A stretch of DNA of 64,000 nucleotides from positions 310,001 through 374,000 of the forward strand of contig NZ_QGHL01000007.1 in NCBI RefSeq assembly GCF_003171715.1, in the 5' to 3' direction. The notes beneath the pieces were generated by a model. It was not told the DNA's origin, ran no database searches, and worked only from the letters and a program-made list of their open reading frames with translations. This DNA is from Novosphingobium meiothermophilum. GTDB taxonomy: Bacteria > Pseudomonadota > Alphaproteobacteria > Sphingomonadales > Sphingomonadaceae. The position numbers were made by a program, and so were the translations under genes. Positions 39,463 to 48,958 of the stretch are shown piece by piece. Numbering within the stretch: position 1 is the stretch's first letter; each line of letters begins with the position of its first letter.

Positions 39463-39496
39463 AAGGCCCTGCCGGAAGGCGGGGCCTTGTTCTTTT
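39463..39496 (+). terminator. Rho-independent terminator after the decarboxylase gene
   Basis: AAGGCCCTGCC (39463-39473) pairs with GGCGGGGCCTT (39478-39488) around a GGAA loop, with one T-G wobble, and is followed by GTTCTTTT. It ends the polyamine transcript. Confidence 0.85.
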
Positions 39497-39602
39497 CTCA
39501 TGGTCTGAGGCAGGTGCAATGCTTCTGCGCTGATCGGGAAGGCGCGAACGCTGGCGCAGGGAGCGCATCCGCGTATGGCTGGTGTGCTGGCTCAGTGAAG
39601 TT

Positions 39603-40283
39603 TCAGAACCCGACGAACCTTGCCGCCTCATCTACGCTCTTTCGCCTGCTCACCACGGCATTGGCGGGAAAGGCGGGATCGGGCCAGCCTAGGGCAACGG
39701 CCTTCATGATGACCTGATCGTCGGGGATGCCGGCATGTTCGCGCACGACGGGCGACTGCATGATGCCTTGCGAGTTGATTACGCAGCCAAGACCGCGTGA
39801 CCATGCAGCATTGACCAGTGCCGTTGTCACCGCGCCGCAATCGAAAGCGGTGTCGTCGCTATCAGCCAGTTCTCGATCATAAGTGACGATCACGCAGACG
39901 GGGGCATCGAACTGGCGGAATCCGCGCAGGACCCAGTCCTGACGGGCAGCGGCATCATCGCGCGCGATGCCCATGGCACCGAAAAGCTGTTTGGCGACCT
40001 CTACCTGCCGGTCACGGTGCACGCCCTTGAATGGCTGGCCCCGGCGGAATTCGCGGCTGTCCGGTTCGCCCGCCAGAATCCTTGTCGTATTGCCCTTGCG
40101 GATGCGTTCGAGCGGCTCGCCGGTGATGACATGGAAGTGCCAGGGCTGGGTATTCATCGAAGAGGGAGAGCGCATCGCGAGGGCAAGGATCTCTTCGATC
40201 AGCGATTTCGGCACCGGCTTGTCGAGATAGCCGCGGATAGAGCGTCGGCCGAGAACCACTTCATCGTAAGACGGAACCTCCAT
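39603..40283 (-). CDS. Nitroreductase-family FMN oxidoreductase
   Basis: From ATG 40283, behind a strong GGGAGG, the product is 226 residues. It shows RRSIRGYLDKPV near residue 13, RSPSSMNTQPWHFHVITG, and the C-terminal ALGWPDPAFPAN, the FMN-binding pattern of bacterial nitroreductases that reduce nitro groups or quinones with NAD(P)H. The open frame upstream to 40373 runs into the shared leader and is not used. The substrate is unknown. Confidence 0.9.
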   Translation of the reverse strand: MEVPSYDEVVLGRRSIRGYLDKPVPKSLIEEILALAMRSPSSMNTQPWHFHVITGEPLERIRKGNTTRILAGEPDSREFRRGQPFKGVHRDRQVEVAKQLFGAMGIARDDAAARQDWVLRGFRQFDAPVCVIVTYDRELADSDDTAFDCGAVTTALVNAAWSRGLGCVINSQGIMQSPVVREHAGIPDDQVIMKAVALGWPDPAFPANAVVSRRKSVDEAARFVGF

Positions 40284-40375
40284 GCAACCTCCCGGATTTA
40301 ATTGAGCGATTAAGGCTAGCGTGGCGGACGAGAAAGGCAAGCATGTTGGCTTTGGTTCAGGCCGCAACCACAACG

Positions 40376-40402
40376 AAAAAACCCTCCCGCATAACGGGAG
40401 GG
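40376..40402 (-). terminator. Rho-independent terminator of hemA
   Basis: On the minus strand CCCTCCCG pairs with CGGGAGGG around a four-base TTAT loop (plus strand 40382-40402), followed by a run of six T (A-run at 40376-40381). It sits 27 bases after the hemA stop. Confidence 0.88.
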
Positions 40403-40428
40403 CTTATCGGTCAGGCTCGCATACCGGA

Positions 40429-41649
40429 TCAGGCAGCCCGGCGCAGCTCCAGTTCCATGCGCTGCCAGATTTCCACCAGCGCCGCGGTCAGTTCGTCCAT
40501 CATCGCTTCGGTGTGCGATGGTCCCGGCGTGAAGCGCAGACGCTCTGTTCCGCGCGGCACGGTGGGGAAATTGATGGGCTGCACATAGACGCCGTATTCC
40601 GCCAGCAGGATGTCGCTGATCTTCTTGGCGCGCACGGGATCGCCCACCATCAGCGGAACGATGTGCGTGGTCGATGGCATGACCGGCAGGCCCGCCTCCG
40701 CAAATGCCTTCTTGAGATAGGCGGCGGCAGCCTGCTGGCCTTCGCGTTCGACGCTCGAGGTCTTGAGATGGCGCACTGATGCGAGAACACCGGCCACCAG
40801 CACCGGAGAGAGCGAGGTGGTGAAGATGAAGCCCGGCGCGTAGGAGCGGATCACGTCGATGATCTTGCGGTCAGCCGCGATATAGCCGCCCATCACGCCG
40901 AATGCCTTGCCCAGCGTGCCCTCGATAATATCGATGCGGTGGGCGGCCTCATCGCGGTCGGTGATGCCGCCGCCGCGCGGGCCATACATGCCGACAGCGT
41001 GCACTTCGTCGATATAGGTGAGCGCATTATACTTGTCGGCAAGATCGCAGATGGCGTGGATCGGCGCCACATCGCCATCCATCGAATAGACGGATTCGAA
41101 CGCGATCAGCTTGGGCAGGGCCGGATCCGTTTCGGCCAGAAGCTGTTCGAGGTGCGCCACATCATTGTGGCGGAAAACGCGCTTTTCCGCACCGGAATTG
41201 CGGATGCCCGCAATCATCGAGGCGTGGTTCAGCTCGTCCGAGAAAATCACGCATCCGGGCAGGATCTTGGCGAGCGTGGACAGCGTGGCATCGTTCGAGA
41301 CATAACCGCTGGTGAAAAGCAGGGCGGCGTCCTTGCCGTGCAGATCGGCCAGTTCAGCTTCAAGTTCGATGTGATAGTGCGTGTTGCCACCAATATTCCG
41401 CGTCCCGCCCGATCCTGCGCCCACGTTGTGCAGCGCTTCTTCCATGGCGGCGATCACCTTGGGGTGCTGTCCCATGGCGAGATAATCGTTGGAGCACCAG
41501 ACCGTTATCGGCTTCGGGCCGTTGTGGCCGGCAAAGCAGCGTGCGTTGGGGTAGGCGCCCTTGTTGCGCAGAATGTCGATGAAAACGCGGTAGCGGCCTT
41601 CGGAGTGCAGACGCTCGATAGCGGAATCGAAAACCTGATCGTAATTCAC
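40429..41649 (-). CDS. hemA: 5-aminolevulinate synthase
   Basis: The 406-residue enzyme condenses glycine with succinyl-CoA, the first haem step in alphaproteobacteria. It carries [39 protein letters not shown], and the PLP Lys in [14 protein letters not shown]. The start is GTG 41649, with AAGGAG seven bases upstream. Haem precursors also serve the cytochrome b561 at 55 kb, though the genes are unlinked. The terminator lies at 40376-40402. Confidence 0.97.
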   Translation of the reverse strand: MNYDQVFDSAIERLHSEGRYRVFIDILRNKGAYPNARCFAGHNGPKPITVWCSNDYLAMGQHPKVIAAMEEALHNVGAGSGGTRNIGGNTHYHIELEAELADLHGKDAALLFTSGYVSNDATLSTLAKILPGCVIFSDELNHASMIAGIRNSGAEKRVFRHNDVAHLEQLLAETDPALPKLIAFESVYSMDGDVAPIHAICDLADKYNALTYIDEVHAVGMYGPRGGGITDRDEAAHRIDIIEGTLGKAFGVMGGYIAADRKIIDVIRSYAPGFIFTTSLSPVLVAGVLASVRHLKTSSVEREGQQAAAAYLKKAFAEAGLPVMPSTTHIVPLMVGDPVRAKKISDILLAEYGVYVQPINFPTVPRGTERLRFTPGPSHTEAMMDELTAALVEIWQRMELELRRAA

Positions 41650-41733
41650 TCCGCCGCTCCTTCCTGCAACCGGGGCTGTGACGCTCCCGGAAGGCCCTGA
41701 ACCCGTGGACCTATCGGCGATATGGGGGCGCTT

Positions 41734-42723
41734 CTACGCGGGTTGAAGGGGCTTTGCCAGTGTCAATTCGGGCCTGTGTCCCAAAGGCGGAGACGAGGCC
41801 GCTGCGGCAGGCGGGGCCTTTGGCGCGAGATCGGGAGCGATGCTGAAGCCCTTTTCCGCTGCGGCATCGCCGATCCAGTCGGCATCGTGCGAAGGCAGGA
41901 TGACCAGGCGCGGCTCCTTCTTCTCAAGCGCATGAAGTGCCTTGACCCAGCCGATGACGGCATGGCGATCCTCCTGCACCAGAAAATCGGTAAGCAGGCG
42001 CGAGCGCGGCACGGCTTTTTCGATGTTGAAGGCAAGCGATGCGGTGTCTCCCGCGAAGAGAAACTCACGCCCGTTGGCAAGCTTCACGAAGATCATTTCC
42101 GATGCCGGGGTGTGGCCGGGGGTCTGGATCAGCACTACGCCAGGGGCAATCGCTTCGATCGGTGCAAGGCTGCGCGTGCCTTTGATGTGGCTGCCGTTCT
42201 CGCGGTAGAGCGCATTGATGGTGGCGAGCATCCCCGGTGTCAGAATGGCCTTGCCCATGATTCCGTCGAAGCGCGGATGATCGAGAAACAGGCCGACGTG
42301 ATCCAGATGGGCATGGGTCAGCAGTATCAGCCCCGCCTCGTCGATCCATCGCTCGACCAGCGCGGCCGCAGCCGGATCATAGTCCTTGAAGCCCGTGGCC
42401 AGCGCGTCGGCCCGGCTCAGGCCGGGATCGATCACGATGCTGCCTCCGGGCGCCTCGATCTTCCACGCGATGACGCCTGCCGTCGTTGGCCTGAAACCTG
42501 TTCCGGCCGCCAGCGCCGCCGAAGGCACCTCGCGCGAGGCGACGAGCGCAAAGTGGATGGCCGTGGGCTTGTCTCCCGGAAAGGCATCGGCGGCCCTGCG
42601 CACTGCGGCCATATCGAAGGTGCGTGGCGGGATGGAAGCGGGGCCGGAATCGACCAGCAGCCAGTAATAGGCCAGCCCCGCCACTGCGAGGATGGCTATG
42701 GCCACTTTCGATAATGGACCCAA
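41734..42723 (-). CDS. Metallo-beta-lactamase-fold hydrolase, membrane-anchored
   Basis: The product (329 residues from TTG 42723) has an N-terminal hydrophobic anchor (KVAIAILAVAGLAYYWLL), THAHLDHVG for the two-metal site near residue 140, and later HTPASEM and FAGD, the MBL-fold landmarks. It probably faces the periplasm as a hydrolase of unknown ester, lactone or thioester substrate. A longer frame starts within murI at 42786; TTG 42723 places the start 25 bases after the murI stop with a G-run at 42731-42736 as ribosome site. Confidence 0.8.
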   Translation of the reverse strand: MGPLSKVAIAILAVAGLAYYWLLVDSGPASIPPRTFDMAAVRRAADAFPGDKPTAIHFALVASREVPSAALAAGTGFRPTTAGVIAWKIEAPGGSIVIDPGLSRADALATGFKDYDPAAAALVERWIDEAGLILLTHAHLDHVGLFLDHPRFDGIMGKAILTPGMLATINALYRENGSHIKGTRSLAPIEAIAPGVVLIQTPGHTPASEMIFVKLANGREFLFAGDTASLAFNIEKAVPRSRLLTDFLVQEDRHAVIGWVKALHALEKKEPRLVILPSHDADWIGDAAAEKGFSIAPDLAPKAPPAAAASSPPLGHRPELTLAKPLQPA

Positions 42724-42748
42724 TGTCCCGCCCCCCGCGCTGCTGAAC

Positions 42749-43588
42749 CTAGAACACCGCCGTGCGGCCAAGGCCATATTCGGCAAGCGCCGAACCTAGC
42801 TGCTCGATTTCGATTCCGCCACGGGTGAACAACGCCAGATCGGGAGCAGGCCGCCCATCGACTATCGGGCACTGCCATGGCTGCCCCGCCGTCAGCGCGG
42901 CGATGCGGCGTGCGATGCCGTCAGAACCGTCGACAAAGGCAACGCCGGGGCCGAAGGCGGCGGCCAGTTCGTCCTGAACCAGCGGAAAGTGGGTGCAGGC
43001 CAGAACCACCGTATCGATCCGTTCGCCGCCGGGCTGTGCGCGCAGTGCCGCGGCCGCATCGGAAAATACCTTGGGATCAACGGGCTGGCCACGCAGCTTC
43101 GCCTCGGCCGCGGCGACCAGTTCCGGCGCTCCGTGGCGCAACAGGTGCTTGTCGGCGGCAAACTCGGCTTCAAGCCGGTCCACATAGGATTGGCGGATCG
43201 TCGCCTCGGTGCCCAGCAGGCCGATAACTCCCGTCCGGGTCATCGCGGCGGCGGGCTTTATCGCGGGGACGGTTCCGACGATAGGCACTTCGAGCACTTC
43301 GCGCACCGCGGCCAGCGCAATCGTTGAGGCCGTATTGCAGGCAATGCAGACCAGCCGGGGGTGAAGACGCTCGGTCAGGCGGCCGAGAAGGCCCGAAACA
43401 CGTGCGGCAATCTGCGCTTCGGTCTTCGCGCCATAGGGCAGGCCGGCATTGTCGGCGACATATATTACCGGGGCTTCAGGCAGCAGCGCGCGGACCTTGC
43501 GCAGGACCGACAGGCCCCCAACGCCCGAATCGAACAGGAGGAGCGGCGCGGCAGGATCGACGGACGGAGGCTTGGCGGGAACGGTCAT
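42749..43588 (-). CDS. murI: Glutamate racemase
   Basis: The 279-residue enzyme makes D-glutamate for peptidoglycan. Both catalytic cysteines are visible, in ACNTAS near residue 85 and ACTHFPL near 200, along with the N-terminal FDSGVGGLSVLR. It is divergent from plsY across about 90 bases. Confidence 0.96.
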   Translation of the reverse strand: MTVPAKPPSVDPAAPLLLFDSGVGGLSVLRKVRALLPEAPVIYVADNAGLPYGAKTEAQIAARVSGLLGRLTERLHPRLVCIACNTASTIALAAVREVLEVPIVGTVPAIKPAAAMTRTGVIGLLGTEATIRQSYVDRLEAEFAADKHLLRHGAPELVAAAEAKLRGQPVDPKVFSDAAAALRAQPGGERIDTVVLACTHFPLVQDELAAAFGPGVAFVDGSDGIARRIAALTAGQPWQCPIVDGRPAPDLALFTRGGIEIEQLGSALAEYGLGRTAVF

Positions 43589-43678
43589 GGACGCGCGCCT
43601 TGTATCGGGATTGGCAGCAAATTGGGAAGTGGCCTCTTTCGCTTGTCACCCGGTTGCGGATATGAGCAGGCGGTGGAC

Positions 43679-44254
43679 ATGCTTCTTTCCCTGCTCGCCG
43701 GCTACCTGCTTGGCTCTGTGCCCTTCGGCCTCATTCTCACCCGGATTTCCGGCGGCGGCGATCTGCGCGCCATCGGATCGGGCAATATCGGCGCCACGAA
43801 TGTGCTGCGCACCGGGCGCAAGGGCATTGCGGCGGCAACCCTGCTGCTCGATCTTGGCAAGGGACTTGCCGCAGTGCTTCTGGCCCGCCAGATCTGGCCG
43901 GGTGCCGAGGCTCTCGCAGCGCTTGGGGCGGTGCTGGGGCACTGTTTCCCCCTGTGGCTCCGCTTCAAGGGCGGAAAGGGCGTGGCCACCATGATGGGCA
44001 TTTCGCTTGGCCTCGCGTGGCAGATCGGGCTTGTCTATGCTCTGGTTTGGCTGGGCGTGCTCTTTGCCAGCCGCATTTCCTCGCTTGGCGGGATGAGCGC
44101 TGCTGTTGCCGCACCGGTCGCGGCACTCGCGCTTGGCTTTGGCGGCTATGCTCCGGTTCTGGTCTTGCTGGCGCTTCTGGTGATCTTCCTGCACCGCGAG
44201 AACATTGCCCGTCTGCGTGCGGGAACCGAACCGAAAGTCGGCAGCGGCAAGTGA
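43679..44254 (+). CDS. plsY: Acyl-phosphate:glycerol-3-phosphate acyltransferase
   Basis: The 191-residue integral membrane protein has the PlsY motifs GSVPFGLILTR, GSGNIGATNVLR and FKGGKGVATMMG. It acylates glycerol-3-phosphate at position 1 in phospholipid synthesis. The ATG at 43679 follows AGGCGG. Its stop overlaps the dprA start by one base (TGATG). Confidence 0.96.
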   Translation: MLLSLLAGYLLGSVPFGLILTRISGGGDLRAIGSGNIGATNVLRTGRKGIAAATLLLDLGKGLAAVLLARQIWPGAEALAALGAVLGHCFPLWLRFKGGKGVATMMGISLGLAWQIGLVYALVWLGVLFASRISSLGGMSAAVAAPVAALALGFGGYAPVLVLLALLVIFLHRENIARLRAGTEPKVGSGK

Positions 44255-45378
44255 TGGCATGCGGCGCGCCTGCGGCAGCACCTGCGCTGACCCGCGATGA
44301 GGCGTTCGCGCGCATCCGCCTCTTGCGTTCACCCAATATCGGTCCGGTATCCTATCGCCAGCTTTTGCAGCGCTTTGGGACGGCGGCCGCTGCGCTGGAT
44401 GCGCTGCCCGATCTCGCAGGACGTGGCGGGGCGCGCTACCGTGTGGCGGCAGCAGACCGGATCGAGGCCGAGATTGGCAACGTGCGCAAGGCGGGCGCGC
44501 GCTACCTCTTCCATGACGGTCCCGATTACCCGCGCCTGCTGGCCGCGCTGGAAAATCCGCCTCCCATCCTGACGGTTAGGGGCGATGCGGCGCTGCTTTT
44601 GCGGCCGTCGGTTGCGCTGGTGGGTGCGCGGAATGCCTCGGCTGCGGCAACCAAGCTTGCGCGCGAATTCGCAAGTGCGCTGGCCGCCCGTGGCTATTGC
44701 GTGATTTCGGGTCTTGCGCGCGGCATCGATGCTGCGGCCCATCGCGGCGCCCTTGCGGGAATGGCGGACGGCGGCGGCACGGTGGGAGTTATCGCCTGCG
44801 GTATCGACATTGCCTATCCCCCGGAAAACGCCGAACTTCAGGATCAGGTCGGCCGTGACGGATTGCTCGTGGCCGAAATGCCGCCGGGCACAGAGCCATT
44901 GGCCCGGCATTTTCCCCACCGCAACCGCATCATCGCCGGTCTTGCCACGGGCACACTCGTAGTGGAGGCCGCGCCGCAGTCCGGCTCGCTCATCACCGCG
45001 CGCCTTGCGGCCGAATCCGGGCGCGAGGTCATGGCGATACCGGGATCGCCGCTCGACAGCCGTTCCCACGGGTGCAACCAGTTGATCCGCGACGGTGCGA
45101 TACTGGTGCAATCACCCGATGACGTGATCGAACTGCTGGCAGGGTTCGACGGGCGGCCGCGCTCGGCATTCCGCGAAGGCGAGGTGCCGTTCGCCATCGG
45201 CGAGGAAGAGGAACCGGCAGATGTTGCCAGATTGCTCACACAGGCGCCCGTGGCGGTAGATGAACTGATCCGGCAAAGCGGGGCAAGTGCGGGAGCCGTC
45301 CAGATGGCCCTCATCGAACTGGAACTGGCCGGGCGGTTGCAGCGCCATGCCGGGGGCAGGGTCAGCCTTTCGGTGTGA
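44254..45378 (+). CDS. dprA: DNA-processing protein DprA
   Basis: The 374-residue protein has a short N-terminal helical region and the Rossmann-like DprA core with VALVGARNASAAA near residue 115, SGLARGIDAAAHRGAL, PHRNRIIAGLATG, and AAPQSGSLITARLA, plus a C-terminal winged-helix-like region (VDELIRQSGASAGAVQMAL). DprA loads RecA onto incoming single-stranded DNA in transformation and is widespread even in species not known to be competent. It is coupled to plsY, an arrangement seen in other alphaproteobacteria. Confidence 0.95.
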   Translation: MACGAPAAAPALTRDEAFARIRLLRSPNIGPVSYRQLLQRFGTAAAALDALPDLAGRGGARYRVAAADRIEAEIGNVRKAGARYLFHDGPDYPRLLAALENPPPILTVRGDAALLLRPSVALVGARNASAAATKLAREFASALAARGYCVISGLARGIDAAAHRGALAGMADGGGTVGVIACGIDIAYPPENAELQDQVGRDGLLVAEMPPGTEPLARHFPHRNRIIAGLATGTLVVEAAPQSGSLITARLAAESGREVMAIPGSPLDSRSHGCNQLIRDGAILVQSPDDVIELLAGFDGRPRSAFREGEVPFAIGEEEEPADVARLLTQAPVAVDELIRQSGASAGAVQMALIELELAGRLQRHAGGRVSLSV

Positions 45379-45479
45379 TCCGGCTATGGGGCGAGCCTCG
45401 CGTTCGAGGCGCTTGACGAACTGCCATGGCAATCCCCACCCTCGCGCACACGTACACGTAAGGACCGATTTTTCAGATC

Positions 45480-48080
45480 ATGCAGCTTGTCATCGTCGAA
45501 TCTCCGGCCAAGGCCAAGACCATCGAGAAGTATCTGGGGCCGGGCTACAAGGTGCTCGCTTCCTACGGGCATATCCGCGACCTGCCGGTAAAGGACGGCT
45601 CGGTCCGTCCCGACGAGGACTTCGCGATGGACTGGGAACTTTACGGCGACAAGCAGTCGCGGGTGAAGGCAATTGCCGATGCGGCCAAGGGGGCCGACCG
45701 CCTGATCCTTGCGACCGACCCCGACCGCGAGGGCGAAGCCATATCCTGGCACGTGCGCGAACTGCTGGCCAAGCGCCGGGCCCTGCCCAAGGCAGTGGAG
45801 CGCGTTACGTTCAATGCGATCACCAGGCAGACCGTGACCGAGGCGATGCAGCGCCCGCGCGAGCTGGATCAGGATCTGATCGATGCCTATCTGGCGCGGC
45901 GAGCGCTGGATTACCTGTTCGGCTTCACGCTTTCTCCGGTGCTGTGGCGCAAGCTGCCGGGGGCAAAGTCTGCCGGGCGGGTGCAGTCGGTAGCGCTGCG
46001 CCTCATCGTTGAGCGCGAGCGCGAGATAGAAGCTTTCCGGGCGCAGGAATACTGGTCGGTCATTGCCCGGCTCGAACATGCCGGAACCACGTTTGCCGCA
46101 AGGCTCGTCAGGTTCGATGGCGAGAAGCTCGACAAGCTGACGCTTGGCGATGAAGGCGCGGCGATGAGGGCAAAGGCCGTGGTCGAGGCGGCCACCTTCC
46201 GCGTGGAGGAGGTCGAGACCAGGCCCACCCGGCGCAATCCCTATCCGCCGTTCACCACCTCGACCCTTCAGCAGGAAGCCGCGCGCAAGCTGGGCTTTTC
46301 GGCCAGCCACACGATGCGCGTGGCGCAGACGCTCTACGAGGCAGGCGCGATCACCTATATGCGCACCGATGGCGTGCAGATGGACCCCAGCGCGATTTCG
46401 GCCGCGCGCAAGGCCATCTCGGATCGCTTTGACGGGCACTACCTTCCCGAAAAACCCCGTCATTACGAGACGAAGGCCAAGAATGCTCAGGAAGCGCATG
46501 AAGCGATTCGGCCCACCGACTTTGCGAAGGACAGGTATGGTTCGGGCGATGAGGCGCGTCTTTACGACCTGATCTACAAGCGGGCCATGGCCAGCCAGAT
46601 GGCGTCTGCCAGCATTGAGCGCACCACCGTGACGCTGCGCGATGGAACGGGCCGCAACGAACTGCGCGCAACCGGGCAGGTCATCAGGTTTCCGGGCTTC
46701 CTTGCGGTTTACGAGGAAGGTCGCGATCAGAAACAGGATGGCGAGGATGAGGAGGCAACACTGCTTCCGGCGCTTGCGGCGGGCGATTGTCCGGCAAAGC
46801 GCGGCGTCGAGGCGACCCAGCACTTCACCCAGCCGCCCCCTCGCTATTCCGAAGCGAGCCTTGTCAAGCGTCTGGAGGAACTGGGCATCGGGCGGCCTTC
46901 GACCTATGCTGCCACCTTGCAGGTGCTGAAAGACCGCAATTATGTGCGCACCGAGAAAAACCGTTTCTTTGCAGAGGAATCGGGTCGTCTTCTGACAGCA
47001 TTTCTCGAAAGATTCTTCCCGCGCTATGTCGCCTACGAGTTCACCGCCGGAATGGAGGAGGAACTTGACGATGTTTCCGGTGGGCGCGCCCGGTGGAAGC
47101 AGGTGCTGGCCGATTTCTGGCGGGACTTCAAACCCAAGTCCGACGAAGTCATGGAGAAGAAGCCGAGCGAGGTCACGGCCGAACTCGACGCGTTTCTCTC
47201 GGATTACTTGTTCCCCCCGCGCGAGGATGGCGGCGATCCGCGCCAGTGCCCGAAATGTCAGGCCGGGCGGCTTTCGCTGCGCGGCGGGCGGTATGGCGCG
47301 TTCGTCGCGTGCTCGAACTATCCGGAATGCAAATATACCCGCAAGTTTGCCCAGCCCGGCGGGGCAGAGGCCGAGAGCGGCGAGGACGGCGTTCTCGGAC
47401 AGGATCCGGCAACGGGGCAGGATGTCGTCCGCAAGGCGGGGCGCTTCGGCCCCTATGTGCAGCTTGGTGAAGGCAAGGACGCAAAACGGGCCTCGATCCC
47501 CAAGGACATGGGCGAGATCGATCTCGAAGGGGCGCTGAGGCTTCTGTCCCTGCCGCGCGAGGTGGGCATCCATCCCGAAAGCGGAAAGCCGATCACTGCC
47601 AGCATTGGCCGTTACGGACCCTATCTGGCGCATGATGGCAAATACGCCCGGCTCAAGAGCACGTCCGAAGTGTTCGAGACGGGCATGAACGCGGCAGTGA
47701 TGATGCTCGCCGCTGCTGCTGCTGGTGCGGGCGCACGGGGCAGCCGGGCTGCGGCGGAACCCTTGAAGGTTTTCGGGGCGCACCCGGTTTCCGGCGGCGA
47801 GATCAGGCTCATGGCAGGCCGCTATGGTCCCTATGTCACCGATGGCACCACCAACGCCACCCTGCCGAGGGACAAGCAGCCTGAAACCCTGACCGCAGAA
47901 GAAGCCGTTGCGCTGATTGATGAACGTGCGGCAAAGGGGCCTGCAAAGGGCAAGAAGGGGGCGGCCAGGAAGACCACCGCCAAGAAAGCGCCTGCAAAAA
48001 AGGCCCCCGCCAAGAAGGCGGCTTCCAGCAAGGCCGCATCAGGCACAGCAGCAGGCCGAAAGGCGAAGGCGGAGCAGTGA
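45480..48080 (+). CDS. topA: DNA topoisomerase I
   Basis: The 866-residue type IA enzyme has the Toprim domain (VIVESPAKAKTIEKYL, DPDREGEA), the catalytic Tyr in ITYMRTDG near residue 292, and a zinc-type CPKCQAGRL with CSNYPECKY near 580-620, followed by repeated C-terminal FGPYVQ/YGPYVT domains. It ends in a Lys/Ala/Pro-rich tail of about 45 residues with KKAPAKKAPAKKA repeats, resembling histone H1 tails and likely DNA-binding. It relaxes negative supercoils. It follows dprA after a 101-base gap. Confidence 0.97.
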   Translation: MQLVIVESPAKAKTIEKYLGPGYKVLASYGHIRDLPVKDGSVRPDEDFAMDWELYGDKQSRVKAIADAAKGADRLILATDPDREGEAISWHVRELLAKRRALPKAVERVTFNAITRQTVTEAMQRPRELDQDLIDAYLARRALDYLFGFTLSPVLWRKLPGAKSAGRVQSVALRLIVEREREIEAFRAQEYWSVIARLEHAGTTFAARLVRFDGEKLDKLTLGDEGAAMRAKAVVEAATFRVEEVETRPTRRNPYPPFTTSTLQQEAARKLGFSASHTMRVAQTLYEAGAITYMRTDGVQMDPSAISAARKAISDRFDGHYLPEKPRHYETKAKNAQEAHEAIRPTDFAKDRYGSGDEARLYDLIYKRAMASQMASASIERTTVTLRDGTGRNELRATGQVIRFPGFLAVYEEGRDQKQDGEDEEATLLPALAAGDCPAKRGVEATQHFTQPPPRYSEASLVKRLEELGIGRPSTYAATLQVLKDRNYVRTEKNRFFAEESGRLLTAFLERFFPRYVAYEFTAGMEEELDDVSGGRARWKQVLADFWRDFKPKSDEVMEKKPSEVTAELDAFLSDYLFPPREDGGDPRQCPKCQAGRLSLRGGRYGAFVACSNYPECKYTRKFAQPGGAEAESGEDGVLGQDPATGQDVVRKAGRFGPYVQLGEGKDAKRASIPKDMGEIDLEGALRLLSLPREVGIHPESGKPITASIGRYGPYLAHDGKYARLKSTSEVFETGMNAAVMMLAAAAAGAGARGSRAAAEPLKVFGAHPVSGGEIRLMAGRYGPYVTDGTTNATLPRDKQPETLTAEEAVALIDERAAKGPAKGKKGAARKTTAKKAPAKKAPAKKAASSKAASGTAAGRKAKAEQ

Positions 48081-48087
48081 CCGCACC

Positions 48088-48113
48088 GACCGGATGCTCG
48101 CTGGCATCCGGTC
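48088..48113. terminator. Perfect 10-bp hairpin between convergent topA and SGNH gene
   Basis: GACCGGATGC (48088-48097) and GCATCCGGTC (48104-48113) pair perfectly around a 6-base loop, 7 bases after the topA stop and just before the stop of the convergent gene. The position fits a bidirectional terminator, although no T-run follows on either strand. Confidence 0.55.
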
Positions 48114-48121
48114 GTCATGAA

Positions 48122-48958
48122 TCAGCGGCGGGTAGTGCCTGCCAGAAATGCGGCAAGGGCCTTGGCCGTAGCGGCATGACCAAGCCGGTTCGGGTGCACC
48201 GGAATGCCATCGCCCGGCGGCGCAGTCAGGCCATTTGCCCACGGCTTGGCAGAGCAGGGGGCGTGCGGTCTGGACATGGCCGACAGGCGGAACACTTCGG
48301 CCCTTTCCTGCCGTGCCACACGTGCCGTCATGGCGGCAAGACGGGTGGCGGCGTCCCTGCTCTGGGCCAGACGCCTGCTGCTGATCGGCAGGGCAGCGCA
48401 AGGAGTGCGGGCAGGAAGAACGGTCATGTAATCCACGAACACGATGCGTGCTTCGGGTGCCCGCTGACGGATCTGCCGCACGATCTGGCGCATCCTTTCT
48501 TCGTTGCCTTCCCAGTCCGCGTCGCTGATCTCGCGCCAGGCCTGACAGCGCGGGAGGGGATTGGTCATCGTCTCGCAGCCGGCGGCAAAGATATTGCCCA
48601 CGAAGTTCACATCGTTGCCGCCAATCGTGATCGTCACCAGCCGCGTATCTGCGGTTATGCTTTCGATCTGTGCGGGAACCTCGTCCCAGGGGCCAAGCAC
48701 GTATTCGGTGGTGGCTCCGCTGCATGTTGCGTCGACAAGCGCCAGCTTCAGATGGCTTGCCAGCAGGTTGGGATAGTTGAGCGTGCCTCTGCCGCACCGT
48801 TCCGGCGAGCCCGGCGTATTGGGGCCTACACCGGGGCCTGCGGCAAACGAACTGCCCAGCGCCACATAGCGCGCACCTTCGGGCAGGGCCTGCGGCTTGG
48901 CCCAGGCTGGAAGCGCCGCCAGCGCCATCAGGATGAAAGGCATGGCAAGACGCTTCAC
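48122..48958 (-). CDS. SGNH/GDSL-type secreted hydrolase
   Basis: The product (278 residues from GTG 48958) starts with a signal peptide MKRLAMPFILMALAALPAWA. The SGNH blocks are present: ALGSSFAAG with the nucleophile Ser, a Gly in block II, GGNDVNF, and VHPNRLGH near the C-terminus. It is probably a periplasmic or secreted esterase or lipase resembling actinobacterial secreted lipases (NYPNLLASHL). The GTG start overlaps the era stop (GTGA), so it is coupled to era. Confidence 0.85.
   Translation of the reverse strand: MKRLAMPFILMALAALPAWAKPQALPEGARYVALGSSFAAGPGVGPNTPGSPERCGRGTLNYPNLLASHLKLALVDATCSGATTEYVLGPWDEVPAQIESITADTRLVTITIGGNDVNFVGNIFAAGCETMTNPLPRCQAWREISDADWEGNEERMRQIVRQIRQRAPEARIVFVDYMTVLPARTPCAALPISSRRLAQSRDAATRLAAMTARVARQERAEVFRLSAMSRPHAPCSAKPWANGLTAPPGDGIPVHPNRLGHAATAKALAAFLAGTTRR

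Noticed and set aside
45384..47783. Open frame of 799 codons antisense to topA
   Set aside because: It is the antisense shadow common in GC-rich coding sequence; it has Arg/His/Gly-rich composition and no recognisable domain, while topA is certain.
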